Shown here: piece by piece, positions 16,496-25,259 of the stretch | Position numbering within the stretch: the first letter of the stretch is position 1 | Layout: every line of letters begins with the position of its first letter | NCBI GenBank assembly: GCA_028865335.1 | Contig: JAGWKK010000005.1 | Location: forward strand, 1 to 34,582 | Origin: Patescibacteria group bacterium | Lineage (GTDB): Bacteria > Patescibacteriota > Minisyncoccia > UBA6257 > 02-FULL-45-10c | DNA length: 34,582 nucleotides | Direction: 5' to 3' | Notes under the pieces: generated by a model | Database searches by the model: none | Told to the model about the DNA's origin: nothing | The model's input: only the letters and a program-made list of their open reading frames with translations | Program-made: the position numbers and the translations under genes

Positions 16496-17506
16496 CTACC
16501 CGTGCCGTATCTCCATAACATCGCCGTCATGGACGACGTAATCTTTTCCTTCCAGGCGGAGCGTGCCTTTCTGCTTCGCCTTGCTCCACGAAGTCGCTTC
16601 CAGCAGTTTTTCCCAGTTGATGACTTCGGCGCGGATGAATTTCTTTTCAAAGTCGCTGTGGATCGCCCCCGCGGCTTCCGGCGCTTTCGCTCCGTTGCGG
16701 ATCGTCCATGCCCGGGATTCGTCTTCGCCGGTCGTGAAGAAGCTGATGAGGCCGAGGATCTCGTACGCTTTTTTGATGAGTCCGCCAAGATCGGGATTCC
16801 CCGCGAGATCCACCACGACGTAATCGGCTCCGAGGTCTTTGATCTTTTTAATCAATTCCGGGGAGACATGCTCCGGCGTGCCGTTCAGCAGATAGAGCTG
16901 CGGTTTCGCGGTCAGCAGATTCAGGAGTTTTAGTTTTTCGTTTCCGCGGACATCGGCGAATTCCGGAGCGAAAAGCATCTTCCCCTGCTCCAGCGCCTCT
17001 TTCGCCTTTTTGAACATCTCCAGATCTTCCCGTGCGCCTTTGACGTTGTTCCGCGCTTCGGTTTCCGCCTTTTTGAAATTCTTTTCCACGGTGTCCAGAT
17101 CCTTCAGTGCGAGTTCGGCGTTGATGATGTCCATATCGCGCGCCGGGTCCACGGAATTCTCCACGTGGATGATTTCATCGGATGGGAAACAACGCAGCAC
17201 CTCCACGATGGCGTTGGTTTCTCGGATATGGGTCAGGAACTGGTTGCCGAGCCCCTCCCCTGCGCTGGCGCCTTTGACGAGGCCGGCGATGTCATAGAAT
17301 TCCACGATGGCCGGGATCCGTTTCTTGGAATTGCTCAACGCGTTCAGCTTGTCCAGCCGCTCGTCCGGAACGGGAACGATGCCGACATTCGGGTCGATGG
17401 TCGCGAACGGATAATTGGCGACGAGGATGTCGTTATTGGTAAGCGCTTTGAACAGCGTGGATTTGCCGACGTTCGGTAATCCGACGATTCCCATGGAGAG
17501 TTTCAT
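16496..17506 (-). CDS. ychF: Redox-regulated/ribosome-binding P-loop GTPase YchF (Obg family)
   Basis: 'MGIVGLPNVGKSTLFKALTNN', 'YPFATIDPNVGIVPVPDERL', 'FYDIAGLVKGASAGEGLGNQFL', 'LISFFTTGEDESRAWTI'. Confidence 0.97.
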   Translation of the reverse strand: MKLSMGIVGLPNVGKSTLFKALTNNDILVANYPFATIDPNVGIVPVPDERLDKLNALSNSKKRIPAIVEFYDIAGLVKGASAGEGLGNQFLTHIRETNAIVEVLRCFPSDEIIHVENSVDPARDMDIINAELALKDLDTVEKNFKKAETEARNNVKGAREDLEMFKKAKEALEQGKMLFAPEFADVRGNEKLKLLNLLTAKPQLYLLNGTPEHVSPELIKKIKDLGADYVVVDLAGNPDLGGLIKKAYEILGLISFFTTGEDESRAWTIRNGAKAPEAAGAIHSDFEKKFIRAEVINWEKLLEATSWSKAKQKGTLRLEGKDYVVHDGDVMEIRHG

Positions 17507-17533
17507 ATTGATTTAAAATAGCATATTCCTTCC

Positions 17534-17562
17534 TTGAAATCAAAAGGGAGATGCATTAGAAT
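17534..17562 (+). promoter_or_regulatory. Sigma70-like promoter TTGAAA-17-TAGAAT for CYTH gene
   Basis: TTGAAA 17534-17539, TAGAAT 17557-17562. Confidence 0.65.
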
Positions 17563-17591
17563 ATCATCAGGACACAAACAAAAGGAGTCCG

Positions 17592-18110
17592 ATGATCGGA
17601 GACGACGAAGAGATCGAACGGCGGTTTCTGGTAACCCCGGGATTCACAGAAAAAGATCTGCTCAGGTGCCTGAAACTGAGACATCTCAGCATTTCCCAGC
17701 AATACCTGAATAAGGTGCCGGGAAAGTCCGGCAGGCCGAGAATCAGGATCGAACATGACGGCGAGACGAACACCAACAGCTTTCTTTTCACACATAAGCA
17801 CCGGAGCGCGGATCCGCGGGTTAGGCCTCAGAATGAGTATTCGATAACCGAAGCCCGTTACGAAGAACTGAAGGTTGACGCCGACCCCACTCGCGAATCG
17901 ATATTCAAGCGCCGCATCTGTTTCTATTGGAATGGTCAGCTTTTTGAGCTGGATTTCTTTCAATCGCCTCAGCGGACCCGAGGAATCGTGATCCTCGAGA
18001 TCGAACTGGAGCGTCCCGATCAACCGGTCGAGCTGCCCTATTTCATTCCAATTGCGGCGGAAATCACCGGATGCCTTTCCAACAGCGATCTCGCAAAACG
18101 GCCCCAGTAG
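17592..18110 (+). CDS. CYTH domain protein (inorganic triphosphatase/adenylate cyclase-type fold)
   Basis: 'EIERRFLV', 'RPRIRIEHDG', 'ITEARYEEL', 'FELDFFQS', 'VILEIELERPDQPVELP', 'EITG'. SD aaaaggagtccgATG. Confidence 0.85.
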   Translation: MIGDDEEIERRFLVTPGFTEKDLLRCLKLRHLSISQQYLNKVPGKSGRPRIRIEHDGETNTNSFLFTHKHRSADPRVRPQNEYSITEARYEELKVDADPTRESIFKRRICFYWNGQLFELDFFQSPQRTRGIVILEIELERPDQPVELPYFIPIAAEITGCLSNSDLAKRPQ

Positions 18111-18122
18111 GCCGTTTTTTTC
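18095..18122 (+). terminator. Intrinsic terminator AAAACGGCC-CCAGTA-GGCCGTTTT overlapping the CYTH stop codon
   Basis: Read directly; stop TAG lies in loop/stem junction. Confidence 0.9.
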
Positions 18123-18136
18123 ATGTATGGTGAACT

Positions 18137-18715
18137 TTACTTTACGGACTTTCGACCATGGACTATCTGTAAAAACCGATATTTCTTTTTGCTCCACACG
18201 GGGCCGGCATAGGCGACGCCGATGCGCGGAGCCATTTTTATTTTGAAGCCGCGCAATCCCCGATCTTCAATCCATAAACCTGATTTTATCGTCGCTACCT
18301 TCCCGTTGAGCTTCTTATCTATATGCAGCGCCTTCGTGAGCCGCGCCGGGCCGGCCAAATGCATCTGCGTTGTTCCGCGTTTAGATCCGCGTATATCCGC
18401 TTCTATGCTTCGGATGAGGATGGCGGCAGGATATTTCTCCGGTCCGGTGACGATATTCAGCATCCAGTGCATGCCATAGGTGAAGTAAACATACCAATGC
18501 CCCGCTTTGCCGAACATGATCTTGTTCCGCTTGGTCATGCCGCGGTGCGCATGGGATGCCTTGTCGCGGAAGCCGTCATAGGCCTCAACTTCGGTGATTT
18601 GATATGCGCGGGTTTTCCCGCGGTACCGCCGGACGAGAAATTTCCCCACCAGTTTCCGCGCAAGTGCCGGCGTATTACGGCTTTTGAAAAATGATTGAGC
18701 GAGTACTTTGCGCAT
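18137..18715 (-). CDS. DNA-3-methyladenine glycosylase (AAG/MPG family)
   Basis: 'LARKLVGKFLVRRYRGKTRAYQITEVEAYDGFRDKASHAHRGMTKRNKIMFGKAGHWYVYFTYGMHWMLNIVTG'. Confidence 0.95.
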   Translation of the reverse strand: MRKVLAQSFFKSRNTPALARKLVGKFLVRRYRGKTRAYQITEVEAYDGFRDKASHAHRGMTKRNKIMFGKAGHWYVYFTYGMHWMLNIVTGPEKYPAAILIRSIEADIRGSKRGTTQMHLAGPARLTKALHIDKKLNGKVATIKSGLWIEDRGLRGFKIKMAPRIGVAYAGPVWSKKKYRFLQIVHGRKSVK

Positions 18716-18721
18716 CTTACA

Positions 18722-19069
18722 TTACAGCAATTTTTCCAATTCAGACAAAATATCCTCCGGAATCGGGATTTCCTTCCCTTTCGGGCTGATGCCGGGGTAG
18801 CGCCAGGTGGAGATGATGGTCGTTTTGCCCCTTCCCTTCGATATTTTCGCCTTCCGAGTATACATGACCCACAGCTCCTCTTTCCGTTTCGGCGTGTCGT
18901 TGCGTTTCATGACAGCCGAGGTATCCGGTGCGATGCCTTCCTCTTTGCGTGACGGATTGCCGAGAATGGTTTTCACTTTCTGTTCCGAAATACGGTAGTG
19001 CAGCATCTTGTTCTTGACGTGGGTGGTCCAGGCGTAGTTTTTGTCGTCTTTGGGGAATCGGAATAGCAT
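18722..19069 (-). CDS. Hypothetical protein, 115 aa (DUF4258-like?)
   Basis: 'HVKNKMLHYRISEQKVKTILGNPSRKEEGI...ELWVMYTRKAK...KTTIISTWRYPG' resembles short DUF4258-type proteins; weak call. Confidence 0.6.
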   Translation of the reverse strand: MLFRFPKDDKNYAWTTHVKNKMLHYRISEQKVKTILGNPSRKEEGIAPDTSAVMKRNDTPKRKEELWVMYTRKAKISKGRGKTTIISTWRYPGISPKGKEIPIPEDILSELEKLL

Positions 19070-19090
19070 TGTATAATTAAAGCATAGCGT

Positions 19091-20974
19091 ATGCTTTTAC
19101 AAAAGATTGCGGTTTATGTGCAGCGTTTCATTCTCGCACTGATCATCCTCAGCGCGGCCTTATTCATGCTGAATGCCGCCCGGGGCGATTCGGCTATTTT
19201 TGACGAGACGGCGCATATCGTCGCCGGATACAACAATCTGGTTCATCAGGACTACCGGTTCAATCCGGAACATCCCCCGCTGATGAAGATGCTCGCTGCG
19301 GTGCCGCTGGCATTCGAGCATCTCTCCCTGCCGACCGACCAGGGCTACTGGACCGGAGTGAACGAGCAGTGGTGGGCGGGGAATTATTTCCTGTACCATG
19401 CGGGTAACAACGCAGATCAGATCATCTTTTCGGCGCGCATTTTTCCCATCATCGTCACCTTGCTGCTAATCCTGATGACGTATATCTTCGCGGTTGAGGT
19501 GGTGGGCCGCTGGTGGGCGCTGTTGCCGGCGTTCCTGGTCGGTTTTTCGCCGATGATCCTCGCGCACGGCCATTACGTGACGACTGACACCGGTGCCGCG
19601 TTCGGAATCATGTTTTCGCTGTACTGGTTCATCCGGTACCTACTCGATCCGCAGCGGAAGAATCTCGTCATCGCCGGGCTCGCTTTCGGCGTGGCGCAGT
19701 CCATCAAGTTTTCAGCCGTTCTGCTGATTCCCGCATTCGCGCTGATCGTCGCGGCGTTCCTCGGCGTGCGTATCGCCCAGGAATGGAATGACGTCGCTCC
19801 GGAAAGCCGTTTGCGCAAGTTCTCCCGCGAGGCATACCGCGTCATCGGCGGGACGCTGCTGGTGGGATTGATCGGCTATGTGCTGGTGGTGTATCCGCTG
19901 TATCGCTATGCGACGTGGCAGTATCCGGCCGTGAAACAGGTCGCCGACACCGAGGCGCTGATCGGCGGATTTTCATTCTCCCCCGCATCCCATCTGACGA
20001 TCGCGATGGCGGGCAATCCGGTACTGCGTCCGTTCGCGGAATACGCCCTCGGCGTCATCATGGTGTTTCAGCGCCAGGCCGGCGGGAACGGCGCCTTCTT
20101 CCTGGGTGAGCTTTCCTCGCGCGGCTGGCATTATTATTTCCCGCTCATGTATCTGATGAAGGAATCGCTCCCGACCCTGATCCTGCTGCTGATTGCGGTG
20201 GTGATCGGCTGCTCGCGGATGCTTGAGTCGTTCCGGCACGGAGCGCGGGAAGCCGGTAAGAAACTCCTGGAGTATGCGACGGTGCATTTCGTGGAAACCG
20301 GCATGTTCATTTTTGTCGCCTTATATTGGGCGAGCAGCATCAGCAGTCCGCTGAATATCGGCGTCAGGCATATCCTCCCGACCATTCCCCTCTTTTATAT
20401 TTTGGGGACGAGCGCCATCAGGAAATGGTTCGCAGTCCGGCCGAGCGTCTTCGAGTTCACGGTGTGGGACCGGCTGTATAACGTCCTCTATGCGATATTC
20501 AATATCTGGGTCAAAGCGATCGCCATCGGTTGTCTGGTGATCTGGGTCATGTTCGAGGCGGGGCTCGCTTCTCCGTATTTCCTCTCCTACTATAACCAGC
20601 TGTTCGGCTGGCATACGGACGGATTCTATTTCGCGACTGATTCCAATTTCGACTGGGGCCAGGATCTGAAGCGCCTGACGGCATGGACTGACGCGAATCT
20701 GGCGCCGGGAGAGAAAATCGCCGTGGACTACTTCGGCGGCGGCGATGCGGGATATTATCTGGGCGACCGGTACGTCGCATGGTCATCGGCGCAGGGCAAT
20801 CCGGCCGACGAAAACATCCATTGGCTCGCCGTTTCGGTCAATTCGCTCCAGGGCGCCGAGGCCTCATTGGCTCCCGATTTCACGCGTAATCCGCTGGATG
20901 AGTATCTGTGGCTGAATAATCCGTATCAGCCCGCGGCGCGCGTAGGCACTTCGATCTTTATCTATCACCTCTAG
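19091..20974 (+). CDS. GT39/PMT-like membrane glycosyltransferase
   Basis: 'DSAIFDETAHIVAGYNNLVHQDYRFNPEHPPLMKMLAAVPL', multi-TM, 'DSNFDWGQDLKRL'. TATAAT 13 nt upstream. Confidence 0.85.
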   Translation: MLLQKIAVYVQRFILALIILSAALFMLNAARGDSAIFDETAHIVAGYNNLVHQDYRFNPEHPPLMKMLAAVPLAFEHLSLPTDQGYWTGVNEQWWAGNYFLYHAGNNADQIIFSARIFPIIVTLLLILMTYIFAVEVVGRWWALLPAFLVGFSPMILAHGHYVTTDTGAAFGIMFSLYWFIRYLLDPQRKNLVIAGLAFGVAQSIKFSAVLLIPAFALIVAAFLGVRIAQEWNDVAPESRLRKFSREAYRVIGGTLLVGLIGYVLVVYPLYRYATWQYPAVKQVADTEALIGGFSFSPASHLTIAMAGNPVLRPFAEYALGVIMVFQRQAGGNGAFFLGELSSRGWHYYFPLMYLMKESLPTLILLLIAVVIGCSRMLESFRHGAREAGKKLLEYATVHFVETGMFIFVALYWASSISSPLNIGVRHILPTIPLFYILGTSAIRKWFAVRPSVFEFTVWDRLYNVLYAIFNIWVKAIAIGCLVIWVMFEAGLASPYFLSYYNQLFGWHTDGFYFATDSNFDWGQDLKRLTAWTDANLAPGEKIAVDYFGGGDAGYYLGDRYVAWSSAQGNPADENIHWLAVSVNSLQGAEASLAPDFTRNPLDEYLWLNNPYQPAARVGTSIFIYHL

Positions 20975-20983
20975 CGGAAAGGC

Positions 20984-21763
20984 CTAGCTCTTGTAATAGA
21001 TGCGGTTTTCCACGCGGAGGTCGATATAGCGCAATTTCGTGATGTCGACTTTCTGTTCGAGCGACGCCAATGAGGAGATGGTCGCCGTCGGATCGAAACG
21101 AATGCTCAGGAGAATCTTCGGCCAGCCGTAGCTTTGGACGGTGATCTCCTCCAGATGCGGATCGTAGGAAATATTCTCGATCGGAATGTTGAGCGTCATG
21201 AGGTTGTCGATGATGGCGATGAGGTTTCCGACGAACCGCTGTTCAACTACGGGGCTGTTCAAAGGAATGTGGCCCGTGCTTATGTCGTGGATGGCGATGA
21301 TGAGCGAGCCCTCGGCCTGCGGGGCGCTCTGGAACGGTATGCCGTTGCGGTCGATCCATGCGCATTCGTCCTCCGCATCGCACCAGATCGCGAAGCGGTT
21401 GCGCTCCTGAATGGCGATGCTGACGCTTTGGCGAAGCCAATCCCTGCGCACTGACGCCTCCGCAAGCGGCGTATTCGTGGTATCCGGGCGTGAATTGCCC
21501 CATGCCAGCAGGTTGTTCTGTCCGAGAAAAAGCGAAAGGTAGGAGGTGAATTCCCGCGGCGCGAGGATGCGCAGGACGTCGGCGTCGGTCAGATAATTCT
21601 CGCCCGTGATGGTGACCGACCGGATGCGGAAGACCGACGAATCAAGGACGGTATACATCAGGCCGACCACAAGCAAAAAAGCCCCGGCGGTCCAGAGGTA
21701 TATTTTGATGCGGCGCATGCGCCGGTTTTTTTGCGATTGATGCCGGTACAGGTATTGATCCAT
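20984..21763 (-). CDS. ftsQ: FtsQ/DivIB-type POTRA cell division protein
   Basis: Single N-terminal TM then 'FRIRSVTITGENYLTDADVLRIL' POTRA, 'VRRDWLRQSVSIAIQERNRFAIW', 'AWIDRNGIPF'. Start probably MDQYLYRHQ (21763); ORF extends to 21829. Confidence 0.8.
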   Translation of the reverse strand: MDQYLYRHQSQKNRRMRRIKIYLWTAGAFLLVVGLMYTVLDSSVFRIRSVTITGENYLTDADVLRILAPREFTSYLSLFLGQNNLLAWGNSRPDTTNTPLAEASVRRDWLRQSVSIAIQERNRFAIWCDAEDECAWIDRNGIPFQSAPQAEGSLIIAIHDISTGHIPLNSPVVEQRFVGNLIAIIDNLMTLNIPIENISYDPHLEEITVQSYGWPKILLSIRFDPTATISSLASLEQKVDITKLRYIDLRVENRIYYKS

Positions 21764-21856
21764 AGGGCCGTGTGAAGTGACGGCATACGCAGTGCCGCCC
21801 TCTCTCCTTATAGTAACAAAATAGCGCAAGGGCGGGTATCGGAATAAAAACGCAGC

Positions 21857-22669
21857 CTAGGGTGTGGCTGCGCATGCGTGCTTCGTATCTTCCAGTGCGA
21901 GTATCCGGCGGATCAATGCGGACCGGGAGTCGGGATTGAAACGGGTCCGGCGATCGCCGAAGTCATCGGTTTCCTGGTTCATGATCGAAAAGCGTCCCCG
22001 CGAGTGCGGAAGCCCATAGAGGTGGGCTTGCTCATGGACGAGCAGTTGGGCGAATCTCCGCCTAAAGAATTTCTTCGCAACTCTCCGGAGTCTCTCGTCC
22101 GAGTCGTAGGTTTCGGTCGTCTTGCCGAGATTCATGACGATGGTTCCGTTTCCTTCTTTCTTCTTCCAGAAAGCCCTTCCGGTCATGTCCCAGATTCCGT
22201 TGGAGGTCACGAAGATCAGGACATCCGGGTCGTAGAGTCGTCGCACGGTTTCGGCGCGCGGCCCCATCTCGTGCGTGAAGCACCAGTATTGGTTTTCAAA
22301 TTCCGAATTATAAAATTTGCACTTACTCGTGTCGGTATTCCAGCTTCGTACGATGATGTGCCTGGTATCGTAAGTCCCCGGGACGCGGTTTTCCCGCATG
22401 ACGGCATTCGCTTCGGTTACGATCTCGTCGATGGTAAGGCCGAATCTCTTGAGCGCCGACCGCGAACGGTCGTCCAGAAAAACAACGGCTTTTTTGGTGG
22501 GAGTGTAGCTGCAATCGCTTTTGGATATATACAGGGTGAACAGCGCGCGTTGCTGACGGACAACTCTCGTCAATTCGAAAACCATGACCGCATTCAGTAT
22601 GACGGCGAGCGCAATGAGTATCATCCTGCGGCTTCGTGCCGGACTCATCAGGCCCATCCTGATTGTCAA
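21857..22669 (-). CDS. Membrane-anchored metzincin (matrixin-like) zinc protease, predicted
   Basis: N-terminal TM, then HEQAHLYGLPHSRGRFSIMN: HExxHxxGxxH plus Met-turn. TTG start with AGGAGG SD. Confidence 0.72.
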   Translation of the reverse strand: MTIRMGLMSPARSRRMILIALAVILNAVMVFELTRVVRQQRALFTLYISKSDCSYTPTKKAVVFLDDRSRSALKRFGLTIDEIVTEANAVMRENRVPGTYDTRHIIVRSWNTDTSKCKFYNSEFENQYWCFTHEMGPRAETVRRLYDPDVLIFVTSNGIWDMTGRAFWKKKEGNGTIVMNLGKTTETYDSDERLRRVAKKFFRRRFAQLLVHEQAHLYGLPHSRGRFSIMNQETDDFGDRRTRFNPDSRSALIRRILALEDTKHACAATP

Positions 22670-22715
22670 TTCATCCTCCTATCACTATATGCCCCCCGGG
22701 GCGTAATTACCAGAG

Positions 22716-24002
22716 TCAGACGATCTCCTTTTTTCCGAGGAACGGCTGGAGCGCTTCGGGAATCCTGATGGTCCCTTCCTTCGTCTGATAGTTTTCAACG
22801 ATGGCGATCAGAATGCGCCCGATCGCGAAGACGGTGGCGTCATTCATGTGGACCAGCTCCGTTTTGCCGTCTGCGGCGCGTTTCACGCGGGTTTTGAGGC
22901 GGCGGGACTGATAGTCGGTCATAAGGTCGGACGTATGGGTTTCGCGGTAGGCATTCTGTCCCGGCATCCAGGTCTCAATATCGAGCTGCCGCGCATCAGG
23001 ACCGCCCATGTCGCCGGTGCAGACTGCCACGACGCGGTACGGCAGATTCAAACTCTGGACGAGGTATTCCTGAATGCTCACGATGAAATCCTGTTCCTGG
23101 CGGGAAAGTTCGGGAAGCGAGAATGATTCTATTTCCAGTTTATCGAATTGGTGGACGCGGAGGATCCCATGCACGTCCTTGCCGTAGCTGCCGGCTTCGC
23201 GGCGGAAGGCGGTTGAAAATCCGACATAACGGAGAGGCAATGCCGATTCGGGGATCGTTTCGTCCATATGCATCGGACCCAGCGTATGTTCGGCGCTGCC
23301 GACGAGGTAGAGGTCGTCTTTCGGCAGATAGAAACGTTCGTCCTGCGTGGAAGGATCCAGGCGCGCCATGCGGGTGAAGATTTCCGGTTTGATCATGACC
23401 GGCGGCACGACCGGTACGAACGGAGTCGCCGGAAAATCAGGACCGATCTTGGCCGCCATCGTTTTGATGAATGCCGGGTCGCTCAGCAGCGAAAAGACAT
23501 AGCTGACGAGCGCATATTCCATCCGGGCGAGATCTCCCTTGAGATAATTGAACCGGGAGCCGGACACTTCGCTGGCTACTTTGGTATCGATAAGGTTGAG
23601 CGCTTCGCCCAGCGCCATGTGGTCTTTCGGTTTGAAATCGAATTCCGGCGGATTCCCCCAGGTACGGATGACTTGGTTCCCCTCTTCGTTCTTGCCGACC
23701 GGCACATCATCAAATGCGAGGTTCGGAATCTGGTACAGCAGTTCAAGCCGGGCTTTTTCCGCCTCAGCGAGACTCGCCTCCACCTCTTTTATTTTTTCCT
23801 TGAGGGCCTTTGCTTCATCCACTTTCTTTTCCGCGCCGAGCTTTTTCTGCAGTGCGCGCTGTTCGTCGAATTGCTGCGTCAGCGAGCGCCACTGGGTATC
23901 CAGCTCCAGAAAGCGGTCGACAAGAGCAGGGTCGGTGTTTTTTGCCGCAATTCCCTTCTTGACCGCGTCGGGATTCTCCCGAATAAATGCAACGTCTAAC
24001 AT
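22716..24002 (-). CDS. serS: Seryl-tRNA synthetase
   Basis: 'MLDVAFIRENPDAVKKGIAAK', 'VGSAEHTLGPMHMDETI', 'TAFRREAGSYGKDVHGILRVHQFDKLE'. Confidence 0.97.
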   Translation of the reverse strand: MLDVAFIRENPDAVKKGIAAKNTDPALVDRFLELDTQWRSLTQQFDEQRALQKKLGAEKKVDEAKALKEKIKEVEASLAEAEKARLELLYQIPNLAFDDVPVGKNEEGNQVIRTWGNPPEFDFKPKDHMALGEALNLIDTKVASEVSGSRFNYLKGDLARMEYALVSYVFSLLSDPAFIKTMAAKIGPDFPATPFVPVVPPVMIKPEIFTRMARLDPSTQDERFYLPKDDLYLVGSAEHTLGPMHMDETIPESALPLRYVGFSTAFRREAGSYGKDVHGILRVHQFDKLEIESFSLPELSRQEQDFIVSIQEYLVQSLNLPYRVVAVCTGDMGGPDARQLDIETWMPGQNAYRETHTSDLMTDYQSRRLKTRVKRAADGKTELVHMNDATVFAIGRILIAIVENYQTKEGTIRIPEALQPFLGKKEIV

Positions 24003-24028
24003 GTCCTTTATTATAGCTTTTTACGGTA

Positions 24029-24056
24029 AAAAAGAAAGCTCCCCGTGGGGAGCTTA
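24029..24056 (-). terminator. Intrinsic terminator AAGCTCCCCGTGGGGAGCTT + U-tract (- strand)
   Basis: Palindrome at 24036-24055 followed on the - strand by tcttttttaccg; the upstream gene's TAA lies inside it. Confidence 0.85.
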
Positions 24057-24404
24057 GGAAACATCCGGATGGATCTGAAGTAGTCTGCTGGGAACAACGA
24101 TGATCTGGCCAGCGAGCCCCCTATTTTCAGGCGGCATATTCTCGTCAGTAAAGACCAGTACCGCGGTTCCGCTTTCGCAGCCGTGTTCCTTTGTGGCGCA
24201 CAGGACCTGCTGACCGTTGACAAGCGTAACGCCAAGGCCCTTCTTCAGGTGAGTTTCAATGCGGCCACTTTTGGGGTATGCGGCGGTAAGCAATGTTACA
24301 TCCTCCGTAAGCTGAAACGGGCACTTCGCATAAAATGATCGATCGCTTGTTTCGTAGCTGCCGCTCGGCTTGGACATCCTTTCTTCCTTTCGCATCTCTC
24401 CCAT
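24054..24404 (-). CDS. Hypothetical protein, 116 aa
   Basis: Start at MGEMRKEERM behind SD aatcggaggtgcgccATG; precedes terminator. Confidence 0.65.
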   Translation of the reverse strand: MGEMRKEERMSKPSGSYETSDRSFYAKCPFQLTEDVTLLTAAYPKSGRIETHLKKGLGVTLVNGQQVLCATKEHGCESGTAVLVFTDENMPPENRGLAGQIIVVPSRLLQIHPDVS

Positions 24405-24420
24405 GGCGCACCTCCGATTG

Positions 24421-24535
24421 TTAGAAAAGAAAAAGACCTTCGTTTCCATCGCTCGTATCTCTCAAAGATCAAAACCGGGGCCATGAGGCCGCAGATTGAT
24501 CCGTAGGGATAGAGTCGACAGACCGGAAGGTCTTT
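24421..24535 (-). ncRNA. Candidate structured leader RNA / attenuator
   Basis: Closing stem AAAGACCTTC (24432-24441)/GAAGGTCTTT (24526-24535), inner GATCAA/TTGATC (24467-24472/24496-24501) and GGCC-atga-GGCC (24479-24490). Followed on the - strand by a U-rich tract and then the SD. Confidence 0.45.
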
Positions 24536-24561
24536 GCCCTTTCCTTTTCAGGATTACTTCC

Positions 24562-24590
24562 AGCATATCATGCATGAAATTGATTGACAA
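24562..24590 (-). promoter_or_regulatory. Promoter candidate TTGTCA-17-TATGCT driving the structured leader
   Basis: -35 rc of 24585-24590, -10 rc of 24562-24567, 17-nt spacer. Confidence 0.5.
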
Positions 24591-24641
24591 GGGGTCAAAA
24601 AGAAGGGATTATGATAGAAGCAACTGAAATGCGAGAGTCAA

Positions 24642-25235
24642 ATGAGTCTTCTCGCGGCATGTATCCTTCTTTTACAATCGATAGCGGTTCCAGCCAATGT
24701 GCATTTCGCGGTCGATCGGGTCCAGTGCCAGATTCCCTGGGGCTCGACGGCGAATATGACCTTTATCCGAACACAGCTCTGGCCTCGGGTCGTGGCGAGA
24801 ACGCACCTGAATCCCCGTACACCGATGCCGAAGATCGTATTCGTGACCGATCCGAACAAGCAGGAATTCGAGGTCGACACGCATCAGGTGCAGTGGATTG
24901 TGTTCGGCGAATACAGCGATGATTCGGGAGTCATCACGATCTACACGTTCAACATCATCCAGAACGCACACGACATCGCCCTGCAGCACCACATCGTCCT
25001 CAAGCCGAACGAATACCGCCTTTCCATTGACGGCACGATCGCCCATGAAATGCTCCACCGGGCGTATTCACTGCTCTATAGCGAGGATTCCTATCGTGAT
25101 CACGTGCGGATGAAAAAGAACGGCGACCTCTACGTCATGATGCGCTACCTGTGCCGCCACGAACACGTGCGCAGGCCCTATGTCATCAATGACGCGTTCA
25201 ATACGCTCAATCAGGAGATTGCGAGTTCACAATAA
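24642..25235 (+). CDS. Predicted secreted HExxH metallopeptidase-like protein
   Basis: Signal peptide MSLLAACILLLQSIAVPA; 'IDGTIAHEMLHRAYSLLYSEDSYRDHV'. Confidence 0.6.
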   Translation: MSLLAACILLLQSIAVPANVHFAVDRVQCQIPWGSTANMTFIRTQLWPRVVARTHLNPRTPMPKIVFVTDPNKQEFEVDTHQVQWIVFGEYSDDSGVITIYTFNIIQNAHDIALQHHIVLKPNEYRLSIDGTIAHEMLHRAYSLLYSEDSYRDHVRMKKNGDLYVMMRYLCRHEHVRRPYVINDAFNTLNQEIASSQ

Positions 25236-25258
25236 AGCCACCTCTCAAAGGTGGCTTT
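25234..25258. terminator. Intrinsic terminator AAAGCCACCT-ctcaa-AGGTGGCTTT
   Basis: 10-bp perfect stem between convergent genes; overlaps the TAA of 24642-25235. Confidence 0.85.
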
Positions 25259-25259
25259 C

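Noticed and set aside
17556-18197. 213-aa ORF on - strand
   Set aside because: Antisense to the CYTH-domain gene, which has clear family motifs, an SD and a terminator.
24421-24535. SRP RNA, 6S RNA or tRNA-like identity for the structured segment
   Set aside because: Lacks the SRP GGAA-tetraloop/asymmetric-bulge signature, is too short and branched for 6S, and has no T-arm consensus. Left as an unassigned leader candidate.
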